Assembly: GCA_013398955.1 (NCBI GenBank)
Contig: VWPU01012239.1
Location: forward strand, 89,968 to 153,967
Length of the DNA: 64,000 bases
Origin: Callaeas wilsoni
Taxonomy: Eukaryota; Chordata; Aves; Passeriformes; Callaeidae
Direction of reading: 5' to 3'
A model generated the notes under the pieces. That model did no database searches, was not told the DNA's origin, and saw only the letters and a list, made by a program, of their open reading frames with translations. Each line of letters opens with the position of its first letter. Position 1 is the first letter of the stretch. Below, one piece after another: positions 12,301 through 26,300 of this stretch. The position numbers were made by a program, and so were the translations under genes.

Positions 12301-15300
12301 CAGCATTGGAAACAAGGGCAATTTTCTGACTTTGATCTGTCACTGGCAGTTCCAGCAGACAGGCTCGGCTGGGGCCATCGCTGCAGCAGAGTTTGGGGGT
12401 GGCGGGGAAGGCACTGCTCAGCCTGGGGGATCAAAGTGCGCCGGAGAGCAAAGGAGCACAGTGTCCTCTGAAGCAGGAGCTGCACAATAAAAATGCAGTG
12501 CTGCTCTCCGCTGGGAAACCAACAGGGAGGATGCGCTTCCCTGTTTTCCCTCTTTCTGTGGATTTTTCAACAGGTTAAATTGCATTTGGTTGTTAAGGAT
12601 TGTGAGTACTGAGAGACAAATGCTGCATCTCCAGCTAGAAGGAAGGCAGTGTTGTTAGGGTGGGGTTAGTAGCCAGATGAAGTGGAAGGTGTGAAGTTAT
12701 TGATAACTTACTGTATTGTTCCCTTAATTCAACAGAAGGTGACAAGGAGATGAATTAAATATAGAAAGTAGACATGAAAGAACTCAAAGAATGTCTGTGT
12801 TCTTGTTCAACACTAAGGCACAGAATGCATGATTTCATGCAAATCAGACTTCATTTATTTTCTCTTTTGCTTCTTCAGTTAAATATGAAATGAATGAGAA
12901 CAAGAGCTTTTTTCCCAGCATCCCATACCTAGTAAATTCATTCTGGGAATGGAGGAAATAGAGTGAATATGATTCTGGACAATGACATCGCCAATGATCC
13001 AAAAATATTTGCACTGGGTGACCTGAATAGTCTCTTGAATATAAATGAACCACAAGGGAAAATTTCTATTAAGAGCAAATGCAGTAGCTGAAAGGGTGAT
13101 ATTACTGAATTGGAAATATGCAGAAGGATTAAAGCTTGCTGAGTTGTACACAGGATTAAGTGAATTGACACACATGGAGAAAATAATTTCAATAATTAAG
13201 AGGTTTTTGTTCTTTGGGAATTTTTCTGGCAAAAATAGTCATAATTGTCATACTATACACAATAAGTTACTGCTGTAGTGTAGAATCATGGAATATATCC
13301 ATGTAGTAAAGGGGTGACCCGTAATCATATTGTCATGCTAGACAGTAAAAAAGGTAGACATTTCAAACAAAATTAAACTTTGTATGTTAAAATGGGTACG
13401 TTACAATGTGTTTCCATCTGTGGGACACCTTCAAAATGACAGATTGCTCACTGGGTTATCACACAGCACTTTCTCCTTCAGGTTGGCCCTTTTTTACCAA
13501 TGAGGGACTAAAACACATGCAGGGCAGAGAACGTTGCTGAGGTCATGCAGAAAGGACCTGAATTTCTTGGTTATCCTTCCTTTGCTAACCCTCTATGCTG
13601 TTCCTTTACACAATGATCCTGGTGAAACAGGGCCAAGCAAAAGCAATAGCTGGTGATCCTTTTGGGACCTAGGTGGCTGTGGTCATCACTACTCTTCACC
13701 TGCAATCTAATATCTGCCCAAGCCATGAGCACTCCTCTCAAAGTCAGTCAGCCTGGGCCATCACAAAGGCTTACAGAGGTGGAGTTTAAAAGCCAGGAAG
13801 CTGGACCAGGCAGATTGGTAAGGGCTTGTCTGTTTTCTCACAGTTTCAGGCTTCTTGTATTGTTCATGCTTGGTGCTTACTGTCAGGTTAAGTCTAGCTG
13901 GTTAGGATTAATGTGCATTGAAGGTTACACCTCTGTTTTTACAGACTTGTAACTTTTCAAGGCACCTCTCTGCCACTGAATGTTTCCATGCGTGGTCTAC
14001 AGCAGGTGTCACTCACTTGTTCATTAGCCCCTTTGAGTTCTTCATTGACGCCAAGTGATTGAATCTTTCTAACTTACTGGAGCAAGGAGTAGATCTTATT
14101 TCCCTTTGTGCCATGACACAGTGTTTGCTTTCAGTAAATAATAATGGTAACAACTTGATCATTAATGGGCTGTTAGGCGTGCCTTATAAAACCAAAGCTG
14201 TACAAATTATGTTTAGTACATATGCTTAATCTTCCTATGTAGCACTTGGACTTTATTAACCAACCTGTAATCTCTGGTGTTGCAGCACCTGTGAGCAAGA
14301 CAGTCCCTTGCTGAACATTTTAAACAGTAAGAGTTCCAGTACCAACAATTCAGGTAAAGCATCCTTTCTGATAGCCTTAAGTATAAAAGATTTTCCTGAA
14401 ACAGTTGTAACCTGCCTGTTTTGCATGGCTTGGAGGATTATCAGTCTTTATTTGAATTGATAGTGTTAAAAAAATGTTCCTTGACAAAACAACTGTTACT
14501 CATATGATTAAGAAAACCACTAATTGGGGAGTGGTGAACAGCAGCCAAACAAAAGCTGTTTGACACCAACTCTGCAGTTAGTGCCAAAACATTGACGGAC
14601 AATATACAACTTTTAGTCACTGCACACAGGACTGTGGAAGAATGAAGAAAGGCTCTGATCCAGCATTTCCCAGTGCCTTCTTTGAGGCCGCTGCAGTGGT
14701 GTGTAGAGAGGGTGGTTTGCTGCTTGGGGTGTCCTGGGTAGTACAGGGCTTCTTCCTTTCTGGTGGAAGAAAGTGTGCGTGCCTGGAAATGTTTATGATA
14801 GTGAGTAAGGACTTGATGTGGGCTTAGTTTTGTGGTCCGTTTGCTTTAGTGAAACCTGAGGAATTGATCCTAAAAGTGCTAAAGGACAAAGGTAGAATGT
14901 TGTGCTAATGATCTTGTAGGATATGGCAGCAGTGCTCTGCTGTATAATGTTTTTGCTCTTCCTCCATGTACCTCCAAACAGTGCCTGAAATCATTGCCTG
15001 TTGTGAATAGTTAATTGTATCATCTATTATTTCCCAACAACAGTCTCTTGGGCTACAGGGGGCTGTATAGGGTGTTTATAGTAGGGAGTTGGGCTTTTTG
15101 TTGCTCTTGTCGTCTATGCTGGGATTTGGTTTTAATGCTAGAAATACATTTGGCACAGACAGCAGGGCTGTAAGGCACTGTGGCTCTGGGGAGTTCTTTG
15201 CTCAGTTTTGTCCTGGATGGTATCCCACAGAGATGAGTTTTACTGTTGTAGCAGAAGGAAAGTGTGAACCTGCTTAAGGAACACAGTCGGTGATTGCAGT

Positions 15301-18300
15301 TCTCGAATTGCAAAGAGGATGTTCTTGAGCAAATCTGTTGCTGCGTTGGAGAGCATCAGGAATGGTCAACAAATGGCCTTAACCTATGGTCCCAATGCCT
15401 GCTGTAATGTCAGCCTTGAATAATGGTAACTGAAACTCAAATCACTTGAGTTATAAATTAATTATAAACCATACTACTGAAAGCAGAGTAGGAAACATTT
15501 TTCTTTACTTGAAAGGTGAATCAAATGCTGGTTGGTTGCAGCATAGCAGGAGCCCAGGTGAGTGCCTGAAAGTTCAAAGAAACGATACAGAAGATGGCTG
15601 TGTCACTTTGAGTATTGAAGCCCTGCTGAAGATTCCTGCAGCTTTTGCCCAGGATTTATGCTCCGATAAGGGATGAAGCTTCAAATGTGCATGTCTGTGC
15701 TCTGGCAGTTTCATATGTGGGGTTTGGATCCCCTTCTGACATGTGCAGCCCTTTTTTGAATTTTGAGCACTGTGGCTAGATGGGCTTCTTGGGATGACAC
15801 AGCTGCAATTTATGAATAATTAATGGCATTTCAAGAATTCTGATTGTGCTGTCTGGGGAAATGGACTAACTACAGTTTGCTCCATTTAAAAGCAGAAAGA
15901 TGTTTTTATGGTAAAACCCCAAACTGTACTTGCATATTCCTGTGCTCTGCTATCTCACATCTCTTGCTCCCTGTCAATAAACAAGATCTTTCAGAGGTTT
16001 GCTCAGTAAGAAAGTGATTCCATGTTATTTCCTACAGAGGTTTCTGTTGAAGTGGGCTGGCTGTAAAGAAGCAGCAACTCCTTTACATTCAGTAACCATA
16101 CCATTTTCTCTATCAGCATGGAGCATTTGACTCATGTGCCCTAGAAAATAACTCCTCACTCCCACTATGTGCTCATATACTGAGCTGAGATCTAAACCTG
16201 ACCTGCAGTTCTGGGATGCAAACTCATGATCAAAATCCCTGGATGCGGGAGGTCAGTGTTCCATCATCCTTAGTCTCTGGGGTGAGAGTCCACTATTTAA
16301 GGAGTAGTGTTGCGAATTCAAAACAGGTTAACGCTTTCTAAGGTCTAGTGAAGTTACAAAAACACCTTACAAAAGAGCCTGTCTGCCTTAAATAAAAGCT
16401 TATTATAGAGCTCAGTCTTGTTTCTGTTAAAGTCAATAAGGGGATCACGCTTCTAAATTTCACCCAGTTCAAGTCAGGGGCTTTTATAAGGGGAAAAAAA
16501 ACTCCATGTGAAAAATTGAGATGCTTGTTTTCCAGCAAAAGCTGTAATACCATTCTTGCAGTAATGTGATGCAAGGATGCTCTTCAGGGAGCCTATTTCA
16601 TAAACAATACAAAAATAGTGGTTCTGTCTACAGTCCCTTCTCCCACACAGCACCTTGGACTGTACTGGGTGCTGGGCCTTATGAAGCAGAAGGTGAACCT
16701 TCCCCAGGACTTTACATTCCCCATGGTTGAGGGACTGGGTTTTCATTGCAGTTAACAGCAAAGGGGGTAACTAATAGATTAAGCCAGATCTGGGGCTGTG
16801 AATGTGTAGCAGAGCTTTGTGTGGTTTAATTTTCTTAATTTGATACTCTCAGAACGTGCACAATCCAGAGGTGATCTGGTTGTAAAGCTTGCAGATAGGT
16901 TCACCTCCTCATGTAATTACCAGAAAGTCTTCTGATCTGTCAGCATGCATAAACTGGGTATTTGTATGTACACAGGCATCCACCAAGCATAAACCTTTTG
17001 AGAATTTGGGCTCCATTTATTAGTAACTTTTTGTTTCGTGATCCTTGCTCCGAGTTTCTTGTTTGCTATTCCCTATTTTCCATACTGGAAGCTGTGTTGC
17101 TGAACTCACCTAGTAAGGGAGAAGTGTCTCCCTTACAGTTGCTCTTCAGGGAGAGATTGTGGTGAGGAGGCTGAGATTTCAGATTTCTGCAGAAACCTAT
17201 CTCTGAAGCCCATTTCTGACGGTGCCTCACTGTCACGTAGCAGCACCCTTGGCTGCAGTGAACTCCGCTCATCCAGACTGCCCTGCCTTGTGAGTAATTT
17301 TCTTGTTCTCCTTAGCTACCTAGGGATTTGCTCAGTGCTGAGGAGCATATATTGAACATACCATAGAGGGTTGTTAGCCATATGGCTTCTCCACTAATTT
17401 TCATGGTGGCCCTCTGTTAGATCTCTGTATGTTGCTGTGGAAAAACTCAGTGCCCGTCTGAGTTTTAATTCAGGGATCATAAAGACCTAATGTCAGTTTC
17501 CATAAAGGAGAGGGCAGCGAATGATTCCTGGCTGCATTTCACTTTTCTTTTGCAGTGTGTAAAGATGGGGAGGTTTATGAGCTTATTGTTATTTCAAATT
17601 ACTTGGTTAGTTCTGCATAACATTGTTTATGGGTATTTCACAATGTTTTTGGACATTCTCAGAGACAGAAATGAATATCAGGGTATGACCAAGTAAAGAA
17701 AGTGCTTGTTCCCAAGTTCCTTTCTGTGGAAATTGATGAAGTATTTTTTGGGAATGAATTCTGAATATGTTAATTTGCTGATCATCTTCACTAATAACCA
17801 GAGATTAACAGAGAAGTGTTAAGTGCAATAATCCCAAGACAACAAGGAGAGATGGAGAGCTCAGCCAGTGCTGTTTGTCTCGGCTCTGTTCCCCTTGTTG
17901 TGAGATGCTCTCTTCAGACTTTACTTGTCTAATTAGCAGTCCTGGTAAATCCAGAGGGACTGTGTACTCATGTCCCAAGGTTCCTCTGTGCACACATGCA
18001 CAGTAATATTCCTGCCCTAGGTGCCTCTTAAAGCGTTAGGTGTTACCTTCAGAAGATTGTTTCGCTCCCACATAGTCTCAGCTTTTCCAAGGTTGGATCT
18101 CCTTCAAAGAGAGCAGCCTTCACAGTCCTAACAGGCTTTCATCCATATGGCTTCTCGCTTCCCCCCCTCCTTCTGCTCTAGCTGTCTCTTGTTCACCTCT
18201 CTGCTCTACAGCTTGCTTGGATGCCTTGCTGCCTTGGGAACTCAGGACCAAGGATTCTTTCAAGCTTTCTGTCCTAGCATGTCGCTGAGTGCATTCAAAG

Positions 18301-21300
18301 ACTCCCAAATGTGACTGACTGTGAGGGTGTTGCATGAGGTGGACTGAGGGCTGTACTTAAGCCACTTTCAACTCTCTCATAATTCTTCCCATCCCTGCTG
18401 GCCAAGGAAACCATATATCCTTTTCCTGGTAAGTAAGCAAACAGCTCAAAGACTTGCCCTGTGGTTTCCTTCCTACCATTAAACAGATCCATCTCTATAC
18501 ATCTAATATAATTTTCTTTCGCAGCTAGTCAACTCTCTTGATTGTGCTCTTTGCTGATCTGGTGGTTATTTTTGTTGCCTCTGTGGAGAGCTGCTCTCAG
18601 CACACCCAGAGCCAACGCTCCTGACAGGCAGCACAATCCTGGAGTGCCTTGGCAGGCTGCCTGCGTCTGTCCTGCAGGCCCTGGGGGGACTCTCACACGT
18701 TTTGCCGCTTACTTTCCTCTTTCCTAGAGATCTAACGCAATTTTGCAAGTAGTCACTTGGAGCCATATTTCCCTTTGCCCTGAAATATTTTTTTATTTAT
18801 TTTTAGTAAACGTTTGTCAGTATTTCTAACATTGTGCCTCCAGCAACGTGGCCTGGACTGAAGCCACGCAGCAGTCTGACAACCTGTTAGGCGAGTCTCC
18901 TATCAATTAGGCTGCAGCTGTCATTGGATCTATTCTCAGCCTCCTTGGTACGTGTTTGCAAATAACAGGGGCTGCTGTTTTGCAGCTCTTGATTTTTTTT
19001 TTCTCCACAGCCAGTCAAGAACATTTTGTCCCTAGAATTCCTCCTGTCTCCTTTGTTTTTGCTTTCTAATCATCCTCGCTTTATTCTCCTAAGAATATAT
19101 GCTTATCGAGGATATTATTATAAGTGAAGTGTCTTTACTCTCTTTTATATAATGCACAAAACAAGGAAAACGTCCCCCAAAGATACAAAAAAGGAATATC
19201 TTACTCAAGGCTATACCTTGATCCTATAAATGTTGTCAGACTTTCTCCAAAGCATCCAGACTGCTTCTTACCTGTGGGGAGCTGCCATTTTGAAAGCCCA
19301 TATTGCATGGAAGCTCTCCATGGGGGCTGCCTTGTTTCTGCTGATGTCTGAACTTTGAGGTGATAGTGTGCTTTATTATCAGGTTTGCCACAGCTGGAAA
19401 TAGAGTGCCCAACAATGTACAATCTGTTAGAATTTCTTCCTATACCTTCTATAATTTACAGTTTTCTCCTCTAAAAAATAATGAAGATGGCTCTATAATT
19501 TTTTTTCCAGATGTTACACACTGCATGCTGGTACTTGATGCCAATTTTTCATCCAGCAATCTATGGAGTACAGCCCAGTTTGTATTAGATAGAGCAGCCA
19601 TGCTTAGGCATATCATTTCTTTTGTTTTGATGGGAAATGGGAAATCAGAACTGGGTTGTTCAAGCAAGGCAAACACGCTCGGGCATTTCATCCTTGGGTT
19701 GATTGAAAGACACATTTTGATATAATTTCTTTCATAAGCCCAGCTCCATCTTTGCACAAACCCAGTGGAAACTGTTCCTCCTTCCTCTCGATCCATAGGT
19801 CCTGACAACAGGTCTCCAGCCAGCTTACAACTCTGGAGGCAGAACCAGCCCATCACAGACAGATTGAAACAGTTGAGTTTAGATCAGCTTATGCTGAATT
19901 GGCCAAAGCCCCTATGATGCCTGGTGGGAAGCCAAGGGCAGGGCTTTTTTTCCATCCCCACAAAATAGCTCACAACCCTGCAAGAACCTTCCCCTGACGT
20001 CACTCAACGTTTGCTCTGCAAGAATATCCACGAGGAGCCCACTTAGTGCTGTGGCTGAGCTGGCGTTCAGAGCCATCTTGAAGCTCTTGTGGATACAATT
20101 ATTCCAAAGTAGCTGGGTGGCCCTGTGAAGCTCGTAGGCGCTGTAAGTGTTTATACAGCCCTGCCTGGCAGTGCTGTGCCCAGGAAGGCTCCACCAGGAG
20201 CCCCAGCAGCTTTGGTGTTAGTGCATCAAGGCATGGGCAGCTGGCTCCTTGAAGGGAGCCTGCAGAGCTCTGGGCAGCCGCTCAGAACACAAGGAAGAGA
20301 GGCTTCTCTGGGAAAATTAGGGAAGCTAGAATACATGGAAGGCCTAGGCAGAGCACTGCTGGTTTGTCTAGTAGTGCATTGGCACCTCAGAAAGACCTGA
20401 GTGCTTTTGTATCCGCTTCCTAGGAAAGGTGGCTCTAAATCTATTTAGGCTAGGATTGAGGCTCCCAATTCAGGTGTTTCATGAAATACTTGTTGGAGAT
20501 AGATCCTGATGAGCAGTGCAGACCTCTGGGCAATCTCCAGCTGAGACATTTAAGGTTTCTCAAGTACTTGTTTAATGAAGAATGCATTTCACATGTATAT
20601 AGAATTCCGTGTTGTTCCTGCTCAGCCACTAAGCTTTCAACTCTTTGAAAGTGTAAGCATAGTTAGAACAAGCTGCCATCCTGCAGACAAAGCTTAGTTG
20701 GCAAGAAGATGTAGTTTATGCAGTATTTATGTTCTCCTGGTAAACAAAGACAAGTAAAATGCTTTACTTGTTAACATCAATTCAAAGGGAAAGAAGATGA
20801 TGGCACTTGCTGTGATCATGTCCAATGTTCTGAAGGTGCCTGTGTTTTTTCACCTTTATTCTAAGCTCTTGCTTATAATTTGCTTCTTCTGTTTTAATAG
20901 TGTGTTTCTGTTTCTGAGAATGCAGCGTACGACTTTGTTTCCAGACTGTATTCAAGGAGAAGGGTTCTCTCTGGATTTTAGAGTGATAATATTAAGTGCA
21001 GCAGAAACATTGGTTAAATAAGCAGAAGAGGCCAGAGCTGACTAGTCTGGTGTTCATTTCATTGTCAGCTGCCATTGGAATAGTGTTCAGATTAATGTGA
21101 TTACTCTTTGCAGTGGCTGCAAGTTCATAGACCAACTGTGCACTTGTATCAAAGTCATTAGAATGATTTTAGTCCAGGTTTCCCACTGGAATTATTTATA
21201 TAAAATGCAGTTGTAATTCTATACTGGCCATTTACACGTGAGGATTTCTATTTCAGGAAGCTTTGGAAATAGCCAGGATCTTCAACTGCACCCTTTCCAA

Positions 21301-22940
21301 AAGATACAAGATCCTTTTAACATTTAATGATGACTGAGAAGGTGCTTAAAAATAACTTAGAAGCACAAAGCACATTAGTGTGGTCCCCACCAGTTACAGG
21401 ACTGGACTAATAGTTAAATTTTGGATTCTGTTTGCTTTTCTTGTCCTTTCTTGCTTCATGACCTGAGGTGAATTGCCTAGTTTCCCTTGACAAATGAGCT
21501 TAATACTTATCTATTGTCTATATTTACGTTATTACATTTAGGAGGTGATAGGATCTGAATTCATCTTCTCTGAGGAAAGAACTGCAAAGCTCTGTGGTTG
21601 TCAGGTAGTATAAAATATATCCTTCTACTTGACTGCACATGGTATTATCTGCTGTATAATTTGCTAGGTACCAAGTCCATTTCACATGCACAAGGTCCCT
21701 GGTTAATGATGGTATAAGTTCTTTTGGGAGGGATTATGCTTACATATAGATTTGTAAAACAGTCAACGTAATAGCAAGCTCATCTTGACTGTATCATTTA
21801 TGCTTTGCCAAAATTTATACAATATAGGTAATCAATTAGTCTGATTCTCTGGCATGCTGCTGCATGGAACATGAACAGCTCATAATGGGCAGCAGTAAAT
21901 AGACATTTGTATGTACACAGGTACCCTGTGCAGTGAAAGGGGCATGCAGGAGACAAGGCACTGAACAAAACAGCCCTGCATAAAACCAGGCTTTCATTTA
22001 AAGGAAGAAAAATGTTGCTGAAAGCTGCAAGATTATTAGCATTACTATGCATGAGCAGTAGTCAAAAAAGGTGTTACAAGAGGAAGAGAGACATTATTCA
22101 ACTGTCTAAGAAGATGGACCATCATCAGCAGTGGAGAGAGAAAAGGCTTCCAAAGGAATAGGGTAGCATTTCAAACATTAAATTATAAGGGGACCGAGGC
22201 TTTAAAGGGTATGTTGGAGTTTCTGCATTATTTATAATTTGAGATTGCCTTTCCCCCTAGATGCTTAAGTTTTGTTCCATTCACACAGAACAGAAAAGTC
22301 CTTCTCATACTTCTCAGCTTGTGGACACTGAACCAGCTCTAAGTTTTGGCATACAATTTACTCTAAGAAGACAGTGATTATCTGCAGTGCTGCACTGGGT
22401 TGTAGCTGCTTCTTAGAAAGGTTGGGAAGTGAGGAAAATTTGCCTACCATTACTCTGGAGCTTGGAAATGGTGGACTTGCAATTCTGTATTATTTTGTAT
22501 TTTTATTGCATCCATACCTATGAGCTCCAGGCACTGACAGGATTTCACAGTGCTGGGTGCTGTCCTTTCCCCAGCACAGTTTAAGGTCTTGTGGACGCTT
22601 TTTTTGAACCTAGTGCACAGCTGCACTGGCAGTACAATCACTCCGAGTGCAGAAGCTTAGACTAGGAAAAAAACCTCCAAAAATGTACCTTGCATCAGTT
22701 GCCTGTGCAAAAGAAGCTGTATTGGCAAAAAGAAAGTTGTTTTTTTTTTTTCTCTTTTGCTCATATTATATCTGTGTCTACATTAGGGCTTTTGCTGGCA
22801 TAGCTGAAAAAAAAAATCACACTGCTAGCTGACAGGGATATGCTGACAATTTTTTAAGATAGATGATAGATCAGTGTGTGTTTCTGTATGTTGGGAAGGG
22901 GGAGGGGTGAACCCGATTTAAAATACAAGTTTCTAAAATT
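9394..22940. other. Intergenic sequence, no gene supported
   Basis: No exon chain, RNA gene or identifiable repeat is visible. The stretch at 12000-12480 is somewhat richer in G and C. 18780-18990 mixes AT-rich sequence with E-box and CAATTAG-type motifs and may be regulatory. Open frames up to 135 codons (19449-19856, minus) show no family resemblance. Confidence 0.55.
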
Positions 22941-22969
22941 GGTTTGCACAGATCCCCTTTAAACGGCAA

Positions 22970-23285
22970 GTACTCCTCCCCTTTCCCGGCCCTCCTGTCC
23001 TCCTCACCCAGGCTCAGACTCCAACCCTGTATTCCCCTTCCCTTGCACCTCGTCTGCTCCACAGCCCGGTGTGCCCAGCTGGGGCTCTGGCCTGCTGTCC
23101 TCAGTTCTCCTGCCTGGTGGCTGCCCTGGCATCCTCCCACCTCCGTGCCTCTGCCTCCACCTTCCCAGCAGGCAAACACCTGCAGCGAGGCTCCAGCCCA
23201 GCACCTCTGCCACCAAGAGCTGCCCTGGCTCCCTGAAGTGGGAGTTTCTTGCCTTCCTCCCCATGGCCTCTGTTGGGTTTGAGGA
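22970..23285. other. GC- and pyrimidine-rich block
   Basis: About 300 bp of C/T-rich sequence on the plus strand, with frequent cctcc and cctgcc, stands out from AT-rich surroundings. Long stop-free frames on both strands (153 and 112 codons) follow from its composition. No repeat family or protein is recognised. Confidence 0.6.
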
Positions 23286-23340
23286 GCCAGGCTTTGCATA
23301 TGAACAGAAGTGCTCCATACATGCTGTGCCACTGCAAAAT

Positions 23341-26300
23341 GCCTAATTTCCTTCAGCCAAACTGCATATTAAGTCAGAGAGCAGAGGGATTTCCATTTCT
23401 AACATGAAGGCAAAGAATTTCCAGAACATCTAGAGAATATTTGGAGGAAGAGATGGAGCTGTGATAAGATCCCAGGACTAGAGGCATGAATGTTGGTTCT
23501 GCTGCTGCTTCTCCCGACCAGACAATTATTACATTTACCTTGTTTCATCACTCAGGTTGGTTGGTCCAAATAACACAGAAAGGTATTTTATGTACTAGCT
23601 CCTGGGGAAGGAATTGATCTCAGAACTACTGAGGTCTTTCCATGTCATCTTTGGACAAAAGCTACTGCTGTGGTGCCTCAGATTCCCCATGTAATAAAAT
23701 GAGACTTCACAGTCACAGGGTATGAACCGTAATTTGATCAAACTAGGGTAAGGTCCTGTGGTGGTTGAGTCTGCAAATGCAAGGAGCAGGGATTAGCTGT
23801 TTCTTAGATCATTAACACTCCTTTGGAAGCACAATTTTGTGAAAATAAGTTGCTAAATAACCTTTAGATGGTGTGAGAGAGTGAGAGGTCAGAGGCAAGA
23901 AGAAAGCAGCCTGGGCAAACAGGTCCTTGAACCACTCAAGTCAGCGTTTATAGCCAGCACCCCAGAATCTTTACTGATGGTTATTGCAGGTAATTCATAG
24001 GTTATGCACCTGGAAATGAGGCACATGTAATAATTTTTTAAAAAGATCAGTGAGAGAATTTGTTTTAATTTTTTTTCTGAATATGAAAATTTAAGCATTT
24101 AAATAGCTTTTAACTAAGTAACCCAAGCCCATTGGTATCAATTATTTGTTCAGAGTTTAAACTGACATTTCATAAGTATGTTAATTGGTACTGCACTAAC
24201 TTGCTATAGGTATCTTCCTAAGTGCCAATTATCTGCCTCAACATTCCCCACAATTTAAGTTTGTTAGTAAGGAGCTAATTATACTAGTTTATTGCTGATG
24301 GAATTACATGAAGAGTAGATTTCACTCTTACATACTTATTAGACCTCAGTAAGTGATCCTTAGCAGTCTGTTGCTATTCAATTAACAAGTAATAACTTAC
24401 TTAATGAATCTAATTGAAATGCTTATTTCAGTCAGGCACCTCATATAAAGCGCTTTACTTTGAGCACTTTCCTGAGTGCTAGTTGTGTTTACTTAACAAG
24501 AACTAAATGGGGCCACTGAGGAGGACTCAGACTGTGATGAGAACTGAGCCAGTGTTAGTAAATTTCTGCCAAACATGACCAGAAATATCTGCCAGGTGAT
24601 TTCTGTTTTACTGAAATATCACACGAATAAACCAAGGCTTCTGTGTCTCTGAGGATTTAAATCCACGGAGAGGATTCTGCGGCATGAAATTCTCTGAACG
24701 CATCCTCCTGCAGTGGATGTAAACATGCTGGCTGCCCTTCTGGGAGCTGCATGGCTCAGCTCTGCTGCTCTGCATGGATGCTGTCATCGAGTTCTTGTTG
24801 CAGTTCAACTCTCTTAAAAACATACTTCTTTTCCCTGTGGGAGCCTGCATGTTTGGCTCGAGATCGATAGAAGTATGATGATGGCTATGTTTAATGATCT
24901 AAAGCTATTAGTATAATTACAGCCTAAAAGAGGATACAGCCGAAGGGTTTTATGCTGTTCCATGTCCTTCAGTGACACTGACACTACATCTCGGTGAATT
25001 TAACCCTTGCTCACAAGCATGACCTGCACTGAACTGCCTTGAGCGACCACTCCTGGGGCGAGCAAAACCCAGTTCCTGTGCACAGACAGGTTCCTGAGCA
25101 GAAGCGTCGAGGGGGTGTGTGCAGGGCATTGGGATTCACCCATCCTACCTGGTGAGCTGTTAGCTGGGAGTCTCCTTCATGGGAAAGGCAGAATTCTTAA
25201 CTGGGATTTTACAGTCTAGGAAAGAATAACCTGCTGTGCTCTTTTATGGGATGGGAAGAGCCAACAACGGTTGGCTTCTGAAGCTATTTTTTGCTTTAGG
25301 ATTAAAAGTGTGCCTTCTTCTGTAATGAGGATTTAACAGACAAGACTTGTGTTTGCAGATAAATGCCAGGAAATCTTCCCAAGCAGTGCTAACAAATTAT
25401 GCCATTTGGCAATATTAGTGTATGGGCAGTAACCTTTTCTCAAGAATTTTTAGCAGATAGATTTAGTGTCAAAAAAACCCATAAAAGCTGAAATATCTTC
25501 TCCAGTGTACCAGGTTTGTTACCAACCTTTTAATGTATGCCTTCTACTCATTGAATTGAAAGACCTTATTGATCTCTTTGCAGCTGAACTGATTATTGGG
25601 GTAAGAGAGAGACTTCCTGAAAGAAGCCAAGAGAAATTATTCATTTAACATATTCTCATTTTAGTAAACTTCCATTTAACCTCCAGGGTTAATTAAAAAA
25701 AAAAAATTGCTGGTTGGCTGGCATAAATTTATTAAATCAGACAGAAACTGAGTTCAGGCTAGTACATTTAATGTCAACGTTTGTAATAATCTTAGGGGAA
25801 AAGGAATTCACATAGACTTATTAGTATTCCAGGATTGCTTTATTTTAAAACAACAACTATAACAGCAGAACAACCCAGAGAGGAAAATAGCCCCAGATCT
25901 GTTCCCCAAAAATGGGAACAGATTCTGTAACGTTGGACAGTTCAGAAATTCTTAAAAAAGGTATTAGGGACTTTGTAGGTCTGTGGTTATTGGTTGAAAT
26001 TCTGTTGTCATCAAGAGGCATTAGCTAGTTGGTGACTGTAGGGCTGGGGTTAGGGGATTTGGTGTGTTGTCCAGTGATGCCATGGTTCTTCCCCATGTCT
26101 GCAGCGTGAATGTTATACATCAGAGCTGGCGTCTTTGTTAATGTCTGAACTGAGAGCAAGGATTAAACAGGCCTGACAGCTGAGGGGATTTTCAAAGGCA
26201 CGAGTGGCATTTAGACATGTATCCTCTGCTGGTTTCTGTTGGTTTTCCAGACTTGCTTTCAGACCCCTGCTTTGGTTTGGGTCTGTCACCCCACTGCTCT

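Noticed and set aside
13281..13320. Possible reverse-strand CR1 end (tagaatcatggaat)
   Set aside because: Only about 14 bases match; the expected ggttggaagggacc-type continuation is absent.
22871..23346. Overlapping ORFs of 153 and 112 codons as a gene
   Set aside because: Both strands are open because of C/T-rich composition; no splice structure or domain is evident.
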